Under the pieces are notes generated by a model, which saw nothing but the letters and a program-made list of their open reading frames with translations, had not been told where the DNA came from and did not search any database. Made by a program: the position numbers and the translations under genes. 64,000 nucleotides of DNA from Zeugodacus cucurbitae (Eukaryota; Arthropoda; Insecta; Diptera; Tephritidae): NCBI RefSeq assembly GCF_028554725.1, contig NC_071671.1, positions 49,932,001-49,996,000 of the forward strand, in the 5' to 3' direction. Below are positions 48,205 through 57,725 of the stretch, piece by piece. Every line of letters starts with the position of its first letter. Position 1 is the stretch's first letter.

Positions 48205-49410
48205 TTTTCTAAAAAAAAACACGAAGATAAACAGCTTCACAAAAAACAATCTTTCTAATTCTACTTTCCGTCTATAAAATGAAAAATACTTTTGGAAACG
48301 TTAGTTAATTGATAAATAGACCTACTGGTATTTAAAATATTCGAAAGTTGTTTATTTAGTCTTAGCTATGCTCACACGCCTGAACTCAGCCGATGTTGTA
48401 ACACAATTGAGCAAATGTGCACGTGACGCAAACCAGACGCCGCCAAAAAAATATTGAGAAATTGTACCGTTATATTTCCGCGTAAAAAACTCAACTAGTG
48501 TACCTATTCGAATACATATATATTCTTTTCGTAATAAGTTGCGTAGATTTTATTTGCTCAATTGTGTTACATACTGTATGGGGCCTTAAAAACCTATGGT
48601 CCGATTTCGGCGATTTTTAGAATGGGGCTGCCACACTATAAACATATTATTTGTGCAAAGTTCTGCACCGATATCTTCACTAGTGCTTACTTTATATATT
48701 GTTATGTAAACGATTCAGATCGTCTTCAAAGTTCTGGTATATAGGAAGTAGGCATGGTTGTGAAGCGATTTGGCCTATTTTCACAACATATCATTGAATA
48801 GGAAACTATTACAAACCAAGTTTCATTGAAATCGGTCGAGTAGTTCCTGAGATATGGTTTTTGACCCATAAGTGGGCGACGCCACGCACATTTTCCATTT
48901 TGTAAAAAAATCTGAGTGCAGCTTCCATCTTCCATTTCTTATGTGAAATTTAGTGTTTCTGACGTTTTTCGTTAGTGAGTTAACCCACTTTTAGTAATAT
49001 CCAACTTAACCTTTGTATGGGAGGTGGGCGTGGTTATTATCCAATTTCTTTTATTTTTGGACTGCATTAAGAAGTGGCTAAAAGAAACGACTGCAGAAAG
49101 TTTGGTTTATATAGCTTTATTGATTTGCGAGATATATACAAAAAACCTATTTGAGGGCGGGGCCACGCCCACTTTTTCAAAAAAATTACATTCAAATGTG
49201 CCCCTCCCTAATGCGATCCTGTGTTTCAAATTTTATTTTAATAACCTTATTTATGGCTTAGTTATGACATTGTATAGGTTTTCAGTTTCTGCCATTTTGT
49301 GGGCGTGGTAGTGGACCGATGTTGCCCATTTTCGGACCTCCTCAGGGTGCCAAGGAATATGTGTTCCAAGTTTCATTAAGATATCTTAATTTTTACTCAA
49401 GTTATCGCTT

Positions 49411-49482
49411 GCACGGACAGACGGACAGACGGACAGACGGACAGACGGACAGACAGACAGACGGACAGACGAACGGACAGAC
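49411..49482 (+). repeat. CGGACAGA tandem array
   Basis: Seven to eight copies of an 8-bp unit (CGGACAGA, with ACAGACAG variants). It belongs to the interspersed repeat; the 36.3 and 38.4 kb copies carry one or two units at the same position. Confidence 0.9.
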
Positions 49483-49699
49483 ATCCGGATTTCAAATCCA
49501 CTCGTCATCCTGATCATTTATATATATATAACCCCATATCTAACTCTTTTATTTCTTGGTGACACAAACAACCGTTATGTGAACAAAACTATGATACTCT
49601 GTGCAACATGTTGCGAGAGTATAAAAATAATTAATAATTGGTCTTTTGGATAATTGGAAATTTGAAAATTCCCGTTATTTTTTGAACACACCTTGCATG

Positions 49700-51640
49700 A
49701 GTATGCATAGTTATGTAGTTTTAATTCAACAAGTTTGTCTTGTTTTAAACATATTGGGCCAACTTGTGATTTAGATAATTACAAGTAAAGAAAAAACGAA
49801 AATAAACTTATTTGATTACTTGTAAGAGTAAAATGAAGCAAACAAATTGGTTTGCTATTTCAGCCCACAATAAATAATTTGCTAATATTTTGCTTCAAAA
49901 TCGCCACAAGCACTGCATCACTGCATATATATTAGACAAAAGTCTACTAACATCCCTCGATATTTTGTGCTATTTTACTCATAGAAACAAGCACAGCATT
50001 TAAGACATTTGTTGTAAACGAACTCTTTGTTCCAAAATAAGGTTCACTTCCGAACTATGCTGAAAAATATTTAACTTCCTAGGGGCATGGCCATATCTTC
50101 AAACTGTCTATGCTTGTGAACGTAATATTGCTAGAGAGTTTAGCTGATTCTAAACAACAGAGCTTCCACTAATGTTACACATGACTATGTCTAAAATCTC
50201 ACTTATTAAACGATATTTACGGTATAAAATCAATCAGAGCAACCTCATATATGATCTATAAGGACTTGGAGAACGCGTAGCAATAATTAATACGGCTATA
50301 AATTTTTTATTTTCTAATGTCTAAGCCTGTTATTGTAATAACTAATAACTAAAGCAGTTGAAAATGGCGAAATATGGAAACAGACTTAGCAGAGATCCAA
50401 TGTTTCAATTACCAAATTGTGGTGCCTTTATCAAATTTGGTCGATTGCTTTAGGAAATATAAATTTCCGTTCGAAATTGGGCGGTATCACGCTAAATTGA
50501 TCTTAAATACATCAAACTTTCTGCGTGGTCACGCCCATAATTTTTAAAATCACTTAATCTCCAGGTTCAAAACGTTTTGACGGAGACAGCATTAATTATA
50601 ATATTATATATGAATCGAGTATTGCCAAAAAGTATACTATTCATAAAATATGCATAAATGAAATATCATAATAATAAATCAATTACAATAAGCGTAAACA
50701 ATGTATGCTAATTTAAACTTTTATCTATACCAGGAGCGCTCAAAATGGCTCGAATTTGACTGCAACAGTCAGCAGATGATAAGACAAGTGATTAATAAAA
50801 GAATTTGCATTACTTTATTTATTAGAGATATTTTATATTAAATGTTTAAATGTTATAAGTAATTAAATAATAATATCAAAAAGAAAATTAATAGTTAACA
50901 TATATTTTTATTACAATTAATTTTTCGAAAAAACACACGAAACTAGTATATGTATATGTCATACATACAGCCAACTTTTATTAAAATATATTTAAAATGT
51001 AAATGACACCTATATAACTATTGGAATCTCATCAAAAATCGATGGAGTACCTCTGATCAACACATTAATGCTTAAACGAATACGCGTTTGTTTATGTTTT
51101 CAAGCCCAAATTTGTTTTTACTTTTTATTTACTACTTACTCATTTACCGCTTACTCTTTCACAAGGTCTTTCGTTCAATCTAGCCGATTTCAATTTTTAT
51201 TTATCAATAGTTCATCGCACTTTCTTGTTAACCCATTATTGCATTCCTCATTTTTTACTTTTGTTTTTTTACGTAGTACGTTTATCAACATTTTGTGTAG
51301 AAAGTAATTAAGAAGAAACTGGTTTGCAAGAACACAGGTAAAAATAAATTATTATTCTATTTCGAAGAATAAATTTATTTGGCGTTTTAAATGTTGTACA
51401 AACTATAAATTCGCTATTAATAGGAGTTTAGAAACGTAGAAAGGAAGGGATGCAGTTAGAATCTAGAATTTGTAATATTGTAAAATTTTTTTAAGGAACC
51501 AGCAAAACTGGTCAACTTTTAGGCAGCTTTTAGCCTTTTAGAATATTTAAAGTAAATGTTTAAATAAAATATTTAAAATAGAAAGTCTAATTGATGCTGA
51601 ACAATATAATAAAATTGAAAATTGTATGAAAAAATTAAGC
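49700..51640. other. No supported gene
   Basis: AT-rich. Segment 50370-50560 has words in common with the interspersed repeat (CACGCCCATAATTTTT) but is too diverged to classify. A 29-nt exon-like segment near 50760-50732 (minus) has an acceptor and a weak donor but fits no phase. Confidence 0.4.
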
Positions 51641-51649
51641 GACTTAACG

Positions 51650-52672
51650 AAGGTTTCAAAACCGGAGCATCCTCATGTAGAGACCAAAGTGGTAATATGG
51701 TAACCGATGTCCAGAACATACTGGGATTATGGGGAAACACTTCTCCGACCTGCTGAATGACAGTGAAAGTCCAACACCAGGAGATGGCCTATCCGATTCC
51801 CCAATCGATGACGATGGAACAGATGTCCCATTCCCCGACTATGAAGAAATTCGAATAGCAATTACCCGCCTAAAGAAGAACAAAGCGGCGGGGTCGATAG
51901 ATTACCGGCCGAGAGGTATTTAAGGAGCTCATAAGGTGCATGCACCAGCTTCTTTACAAAATATGGTCAGTGCGCTCTGCCTAATTCGTAAAAAGGGAGA
52001 TCCCACAATCTGCGCCAATTACCGTGGCATAAGCCTTACTGTGTGAAAGACTAAAGCCCACCGTCAACAAACTGATTGGACCTTATCATTGTGGCTTTAG
52101 ACCTGGAAAATCCACAATTGACCAGATATTCACCATGCGTCAAATCTTGGAGAAGACCCGTGAAAAAAGGATCAACACACATCGCCTTTTTGTCGATTTT
52201 AAAGCTGTTTTCGACAGCACGAAAAGGTATCGCCTTAATGATGAATTTGATATACCTGCAAAACTAATACGGATGTGTAAGTTGACGTTGAGCCACACCA
52301 AAAGCTCCGTTATGATTGGGAAGGACCTCTCCGAGCCGTTCGATACCAAACGAGGTTTCAGACAAGGTGACTTACTATCGTCCGAATCCTTCAATCTATT
52401 GCTGGAAAAAATAATACGAGCTGCAGTGCTAAATAGAGAAGGTATGGCGAATACCGCAGACGATGGAACGATGAACTGTTGAGCAAATAAAAAGTAGTAG
52501 CCGCTGTACGCCGCCGGAGGAAGCCGAGGAAGTGGAAGGCCTCCACTCTGTTGGAGGGACCAGGTGGAGAGCGACCTGGTTAAACTGGGGATCTCCAACT
52601 GGAGACTAGTGGCGCGCTATCTTCGATTCGGCTATAACCGGCTAAACGGTTCCCACGCCAATCACATACAAA
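51650..52672 (+). mobile_element. Non-LTR retrotransposon, internally deleted (copy 3, with RT fingers/palm part)
   Basis: The plus strand encodes, across several frameshifts, GKHFSDLLND, then IAITRLKKNKAAGSIDYRP (start of the RT domain), ANYRGISL, YHCGFRPGKSTIDQIFTMRQ, THRLFVDFKAVFDS, then GFRQGDLLSSESFNLLLEKI. These are RT blocks up to just before the YADD site. The sequence then jumps to the GEYRRRWNDEL part and the 3' terminus with its hairpin (52636-52651) and CCCACGCCAATCAC. The deletion removes the catalytic YADD and the thumb, so it is dead. It gives the best view of the family's RT. Confidence 0.85.
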
Positions 52673-54961
52673 GAAATATATAATCCGGAAATAACACAAC
52701 CACTATTAAGGTTATGTCTTTGAGATTATGTGTTTAATATAACAATTATCTCAAACCGTATCTGAGATAATCAGTCAGCAATACAAACGGAAATGATTTT
52801 GTATTATCCAATGCCCCCTATAATGACACTAACCTTAAAAATATTTGGAGATTTCTTTAATACTTTTAAATATATTTATGCATGAATGAATCTGATTCCT
52901 CGATCATCACCAACTCACGATCAAATAATAGTATATTCTAATTAAACAATTCAATTTACTATTGAAGCAATTAACTAATTGTTAAGTCTGATTACAATCA
53001 AAACTTGACTAAGTTGACAGGCTGTCAAATGCTAACTGTTTGAGCTAAATTGAGTATATTTGAACAGAAAAACAAATAGTAAATTTACTCAGCTTATTGA
53101 AATTTTTTTATCAGTTATAAATATTTTGGATTAGAGAGAATAGAAATAAAAGGATAAATTGATTTACAACGAAGTCAGTATTGTTTACATTACTCGAATT
53201 ACAAATTGTTTGGTTCGGAACAAACTCAATGCTTCTTTATACTTTTTTTGTGTTTTAATGATTTAAGAGTAATCAAGTCAGTTTTTGGCGTACGTCATAA
53301 AATAAAAAGGTTTTTTATTTGCATTAGGCAAAGCTTGGACTTGGCATTAGCTTAATGATTAATTATACATACATACGTATGAATATTAAAGTAAGCAATG
53401 ATGGCAAGACGAAGATAAAAATTGTTAATGCAGATGAAATGTCTGAAAACAGGTATAAGAAGCTATAAAAGTATCGGTAAGATTCTTAAAGGAAAACATA
53501 TAAAAATAGCTAAATAATTAACTTAACAGCAAAAACAATATTTGAAGGTTACCTGAACGTGTCTGAGGGTAACGAAAAGTAATTCATACCGAATATAATA
53601 AAAAAATAGAATAGAAAGAAGAAGAAGTTGTTCAATAATATACATAGAATAGAATGAGTACACTAAATCTCGATAGATAGATATATGTGTATATATATAT
53701 ATATATATGTATCTATTGTAAATCGTAGCCAATGTTGCAAAAAAACTATTTTTTTCTACTACATATACATAAGTATTTCGAAACAAAAGTAAGATAAATA
53801 ATAGAATATACTCTCATTGAGCTTTAGCAATTTAAACCAACAACTCAACAATAGATGTACAATTGTTTAAATAATACAAAGTAAATGTGTTAAGTGTCAT
53901 TATGTCAATATGAGAATAAGTAATCTCTAGATGAATGGAGTGAGTGTGTGACAGTCACACGGTTTGTAGTGACTCCGCTACTAAGCTTTAAAAATGTTAG
54001 CCGTTACCGACAGACAGCTTCAAATCTTCGAGTTCTTTGCAAATTCTCGTTCAATGCATATTTTTTGAAGAGCCACTGGGTTGATTACTTCGTTACTCAC
54101 TCGATAGTATCAGTATACCACTGTTTCGTCTGGAAAAGAGCCTCTCAAATTTAGTATCCGTATCATTTTGAAAATTAAAGATCAACAACAAGGGTTATTA
54201 TGTTCCTTCTTGGTTCTTAGAGACCGTTTTAAGGCTGTGCGCATAAAATATGAATTATAGATTTTCATGTAATTAATTTAGAACTCGTACCTTAAATTTG
54301 AACTCATTCAAATTACTGTGGGGTACTTTTCTCATGCTTAGGCTAAATTTTTAAATGTAATGTGATGAAATTTATCATTAATACTTAGTATTAGCAAACA
54401 TTTTGCACGCGATCACGCAATATTTATGACATGAAAGAAAAATATTAATAATACTTTAAAACACTTTAAATAACAGTGTTGTGAATTTATAATTGAACAT
54501 CAAAGTAATGAAATATTACATTTCTCTAATTTATCGTTGAATATATCGTTTAATTATTCATTTGGGCCAGCATAATTAAATTCGTAAAATAAGTACAAAG
54601 CAAAGTAAACTTGTAAAAGCTTGAAATAAGTTTAAATTATATTTGTACACCCAGGCGATCTTTTAATTGTTTAAAAACTATTTGAACTCGAAAGAAATTA
54701 ATTTTGACTCAAGAAAATACTAAATATTCAAAAATAAAAAAAAACCACATTTCAACAAGAGACTGATCAGTTTCGTTTAAATGTTATACTTTTATGCGTT
54801 AAGAGTGATTTGAGTCATCGTTAGTTTCTGGTGAAACAATATTTACCGGATATATCATGATATATGAAAAACATATCTTCTGTAAAGCAAAAACATAGAG
54901 GTTATTTTGACAACAACAACTTTATAATCAAATCTCAGTTCTTTTGCTCAAAACTACTTAC
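52673..54961. other. No supported gene
   Basis: AT-rich, probably intron of the minus-strand gene suggested by the flanking exons. A TATG/TATA microsatellite lies at 53683-53710. Confidence 0.4.
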
Positions 54962-55033
54962 CTTCTTGTAGCCTTCTACACTTTTATTGAGAGACATAAA
55001 ATGCTTAATTTCTGGTACATTTTTTGGCCATGT
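54962..55033 (-). CDS. Candidate internal exon on the minus strand
   Basis: 72-nt exon with a GCTTTCAG acceptor and an AAG|GTAAGT consensus donor. Only one frame is open (phase 0 in and out), reading TWPKNVPEIKHFM, then SLNKSVEGYKK. It would join in frame to 45654-45612. The two other frames contain stops. I do not recognise the protein. If it belongs with the 44-45 kb exons, the intervening intron is about 9.3 kb and contains all the nested mobile elements. Confidence 0.5.
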
Positions 55034-55344
55034 CTGAAAGCATTTTTTCAATATAATTCCATTAGAAAATTACTCCTTCCGATGTGAACGTCTCCAAGAT
55101 ATGATTTATACTAAATTAAGATCTTCTTTCCTCCACTATTCTGTTCTTTATCCAATATGTTAATGAAAATAGCCTTCATTAAGTTAATCGAACGAATTAA
55201 ATACAAGAGAGTATAAGGGTACCGCATAAAAGTTATATGTATAACCACTTTTCTTTTTTTCTCTATTATCTATTATTCAAAGATCAGCTAATCGAAGTCA
55301 ACTATTATGCACTTTCTAGAGTAGTAGGGCACTTTTTAAACAGT

Positions 55345-55680
55345 TAGGTGTGTTTTTATGATTTTCGTTTGCGAAAAGCTCACACTTCGTTGCTTGTTCG
55401 TGAATTCATGGTCAAAAACTCCATATTCTCACTATTCGCCAGACATGGCTATGTGTTTTCTGATTTCGAAAAATTTAGAAAGGGCCGTCGTTTTACAATC
55501 ACACCAGAAATCGCTGAAATAGCCGAAGTCTACCCTAAAAATCGAGTTTGAGAAGTGTTTCGACGCTGGCTAAATATCGAATGGAAGCTATTTTAAAGGC
55601 AAACATATTAATTTAGACGAATGAATAAATATTTTTTTCAAAAAACCAAACTTACCGTTATTTTTTGAACACGCTTCGTT
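55345..55680 (+). mobile_element. mariner-like element 3' fragment
   Basis: The plus strand encodes KAHTSLLVREFMVKN, a jump, then KFRKGRRFTITPEIAEIAE, a TGA, and RRWLNIEWKLF, the C-terminal third of a mariner transposase missing the PYSPDL/D-CDFFLFP stretch. It ends in the terminal sequence TTTTTTGAACACGCTTCG at 55662-55679, which has the TIR seen at 46.2 and 49.7 kb. Dead by deletion and stops. Confidence 0.75.
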
Positions 55681-55799
55681 TATAACGCATATTTTTGGCT
55701 GATTTTTCGGTATTTTTTAAATTTAAATGAAACATATAATATTTAATCGCCGTAATACACTCACTCTGGGTGGAGCACATTTATCTAAAAAATAAAAAA

Positions 55800-55880
55800 G
55801 TATATAAGCGGCCTATTCACGTTCTAAGCGCAACTCAGAAATATGTAATAAAAGCAAACATTAACAGCTGATAATAAGAT
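55800..55880 (+). promoter_or_regulatory. Possible TATA promoter (plus strand)
   Basis: TATATAAGCGG at about 55802-55812, with an Inr-like CTCAGA about 30 bp downstream and leader-like sequence beyond. No supported plus-strand coding exon follows within 1 kb, apart from the ambiguous open region at 56016-56264. Low confidence. Confidence 0.25.
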
Positions 55881-56008
55881 CACAGACAGCACTTAATATA
55901 TACTTACATATATACATATATTTATTTGTGACCTTTGTGCATATGTGTATGTGTGTATGTGTATGCATCTGCATTTATTGCATTAGAAAAAAAATACTCG
56001 TGTGTAAT

Positions 56009-56179
56009 TTAAAACTTGTTTTCAAAATCGACTTTGGCTACAGCAGCATCGCAAAGTGGACTGGTTGGCCATCTTAATGTTGACGACATACGACGCCACA
56101 ACCATGACAGTGATCTAGAGAAGCCGAATGTTTCTAACGAGCAAAGCAACAGCAGAACCAGCAGCTGTTCGGCTTGCAT
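56009..56179 (-). CDS. Possible small secreted protein or first coding exon with a signal peptide
   Basis: ATG at 56179 (context AAAAGTA-ATG), 56 aa to a TAA at 56009. Residues 1-21 (MQAEQLLVLLLLCSLETFGF) look like a signal peptide with a Leu-rich core; then RSLSWLWRRM and a tail ending KVDFENKF. A strong GTATGT donor lies inside the frame after WLWR, so this may be a first exon of the gene whose exons lie at 55.0 and 44-45 kb. An acceptor (TTTAATGCAG) lies 12 bp before the ATG. The opposite strand is also open here (SGLVGHLNVDDIRRHNHDSD), so strand choice rests on the signal peptide and start context only. Confidence 0.35.
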   Translation of the reverse strand: MQAEQLLVLLLLCSLETFGFSRSLSWLWRRMSSTLRWPTSPLCDAAVAKVDFENKF

Positions 56180-56589
56180 TACTTTTAACACTGCATTAAA
56201 TGAATACATACATAAGTGCATTAGACACAGATGTATACATAAATACATTCACAAACAATTCTAGGCAGTTATGCAGACGTAATGCATTTTCTGATTCCAC
56301 TTGGTGGTGTGTATGCTGCCGGCTGTTGTTTGAAAACGCCTAAATAATGCTTTGCGCGCGCAATTCAATATCTAGCGCATACCAAAGTTCGAAAAATGCG
56401 TATACATATTTATATGTACATACATACATACATCTTCAGTATGTACATATACATATGTGTGTTGAAGAACTACTATCTCAAAACCAGCCACCATATAGGG
56501 ATTTTTTCCGTACTGATGCAATGTCAATTACAGCAACCAGGAGTATCCTTGGTTTTTATAGATCAATGCTCGTAATTAATTTCCACTTT

Positions 56590-56655
56590 CTTTTGAGAGA
56601 ACACAGGTCAAGAAGGGCTAACTTCCGGTGCAGACGAAAATTATATACTCTTCCA
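56590..56655 (+). repeat. Possible end fragment of the unclassified interspersed repeat
   Basis: GTCAAGAAGGGCTAACTTCC, then GTGCAGACGAAAATTATATA and CTCT resemble the repeat's start (AAGGAAGGGCTAAGTTCGGG ... TATACTCTCGC) at several mismatches. It is directly followed by LINE copy 4. Confidence 0.45.
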
Positions 56656-56681
56656 CTACCAAAAAATAACATGTTCGATTT

Positions 56682-57289
56682 ATGAAAATAAAATTTCTCA
56701 CACAATGCAAATTACACGAAGTATCTTTAAAAAATGCCAATGATATTGATATCATTGGAAGCAACAACTACCCCATTTGTTCTGCTTTTTCGAGACATGA
56801 TAAGGAAGCGAAGCGTATGGGTCTGGTATTGCATGAGGATAAGATGAAATATCTCCTGTCATTAAACAAACAGTCAGCGCACTCGCGTCTTGGCTCCCAC
56901 TTCACTGTTGACAGTCATAACTTTGAAGTCGTAGATAGTTTCGTCTACTTGGGAACCAGCGTTGACAACACCAACAATGTCAGCCTCGAAATTCAACGCA
57001 GAATCACTCTTACCAACAGGTGCTACTTTGTACTGAGTAGGCAATTGAAAAGTAAAGTCCTCTCTCGACGAACCAAAATCAAACTCTACAAGTCGCTCAT
57101 TATTCTCGCCCTAATGTATCCAGCCCTGAAAGTGTTCGATGCAGTACCCGCCGGAGGAAGCCGAGGAAGGGAGGAGAGCGACCTGGTTACACTTGGGATC
57201 TCCAACTGCCGCCGAACTGCGAAGGAGAGAGAGAGGTGGCGCACTATCGTCGATTCGGCAATAACCGGCTAAACGGTTGCAACGCCAAT
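56682..57289 (+). mobile_element. Non-LTR retrotransposon (copy 4), internally deleted
   Basis: One open frame (to 57272) encodes NANDIDIIGSN at the place of the RT YADD box, so the catalytic Tyr and first Asp are lost; then EAKRMGLVLHEDKMKYLL, SFVYLGTSVDNTNNVSLEI, RRITLTNRCYFVLSRQLKSK and LYKSLIILALMY. It then jumps to PALKVFDAVPAGGSRGRE and the C-terminus ending RTIVDSAITG. The 3' end has the family hairpin (57263-57278) and ACGCCAATCAC. About 240 bp are missing at the ATGTAT junction near 57115-57120. Confidence 0.85.
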
Positions 57290-57297
57290 CACATGCA

Positions 57298-57575
57298 ATG
57301 TATGACGCAGAAGCGTGGACGATGGCAAGATCAGATGAGACGACTTGTGGAGTTTTCGAGAGAAAGGTTTTGCGGAAGAATTATGGTCCTCTGAACATTG
57401 GCAACGGCGAATACCGCAGACAATGGAATGATGAGCTGTAGGAAGAGGACGACCTCCACTACGTTGGAGAGACCAAGTGGAAAGTGATCTGGCTTCAGAA
57501 AGCAAGAAGAAGAAATTAATGGTGCGCTCTGGTGGATTCGGCTATAATCGCGTATGCGGTTCCTACGTCAAAAAA
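57298..57575 (+). mobile_element. Non-LTR retrotransposon 3' fragment (copy 5)
   Basis: It starts ATGTATGACGCAGAAGCGTG, the very point at which copy 4 is deleted, and encodes MYDAEAWTMARSDE, GVFERKVLRKNYGPLNIGNG and YRRQWNDEL, then a deletion to EEDDLHYVGETKWK. It ends in the hairpin (57546-57561) and CCTACGTCAAAAAAC. It lies head-to-tail only about 10 bp after copy 4. Confidence 0.8.
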
Positions 57576-57589
57576 CAACGATAATTTTC

Positions 57590-57725
57590 GTTTTTTGAAA
57601 AAAATATAATTTATTCATTCGTCTACCTTAATGTTGTTGCCTTTAAAATAATCCCCATTCGATATCATGCACTTATGTCAGTGCTTCTTCCAACCATCAA
57701 AACACTTCCAAACTCGATAAAATCA
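57590..57725 (-). mobile_element. mariner-like element 3' fragment
   Basis: On the minus strand: LEEALT, then ISNGDYFKGNNIKVDE, stop, then the ATGAATAAATTATATTTTTT tail. This is the same C-terminus and tail as in the 4.2 and 55.6 kb copies. Confidence 0.65.

Larger units (their letters stand above)
46446..48571 (-). mobile_element. Tc1-family transposon, itself interrupted by a LINE
   Basis: The ends are perfect inverted repeats of about 26 bp starting TGTAACACAATTGAGCAAAT, bounded by TA on both sides (46444-46445 and 48572-48573), the Tc1/mariner target duplication. Removing the LINE and one copy of its 12-bp target duplication leaves about 1607 bp, the usual Tc1 size. Inner inverted copies of the terminal motif lie near 47150-47172 and at 48397-48416. 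The transposase has one in-frame stop. Confidence 0.9.
46251..49625 (+). repeat. Unclassified interspersed repeat with GTTCGG...CCGAAC palindrome (host of the Tc1 insertion)
   Basis: It starts near 46252 with AAGGAAGGGCTAA and the palindrome GTTCGGGTGTAACCGAAC (46269-46286), then TTTTAAACTCTCGCAA. It ends near 49623 with ATGTTGCGAGAGTATAAAA, the approximate inverse of that start, so it has imperfect terminal inverted repeats. Without the Tc1 element it is about 1.2 kb. The interior has several GCCACGCCCAC/GTGGGCGTGG blocks and the CGGACAGA array. There is no coding frame. Fragments occur at 36.2-37.0, 38.0-38.5, 39.4-39.6 and perhaps 56.6 kb. Confidence 0.7.
46235..49697. mobile_element. Possible mariner-type MITE bracketing the nested insertions
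   Basis: The left side at 46235-46251 reads CGAAGTGTGTTCAAA. The right side at 49677-49696 reads TTTTTTGAACACACCTTG, which is nearly its inverse. The same end (inverse of CGAAGCGTGTTCAAAAA) closes the mariner remnant at 55.68 kb. Everything between would then be a mariner-derived element into which the interspersed repeat was inserted. The interior right flank also carries the family's CCCGTTATT text. Inference from ends only. Confidence 0.45.

Noticed and set aside
50732..50765. 29-nt exon-like segment on the minus strand (GTTGCAG acceptor, GTATAG donor)
   Set aside because: Joining it to 44923 creates a stop, and the donor is weak.
56016..56264. Plus-strand frame SGLVGHLNVDDIRRHNHDSD...
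   Set aside because: No ATG and no phase-compatible upstream exon. The opposite strand has an ATG followed by a signal-peptide-like start, so I preferred that reading, with low confidence.
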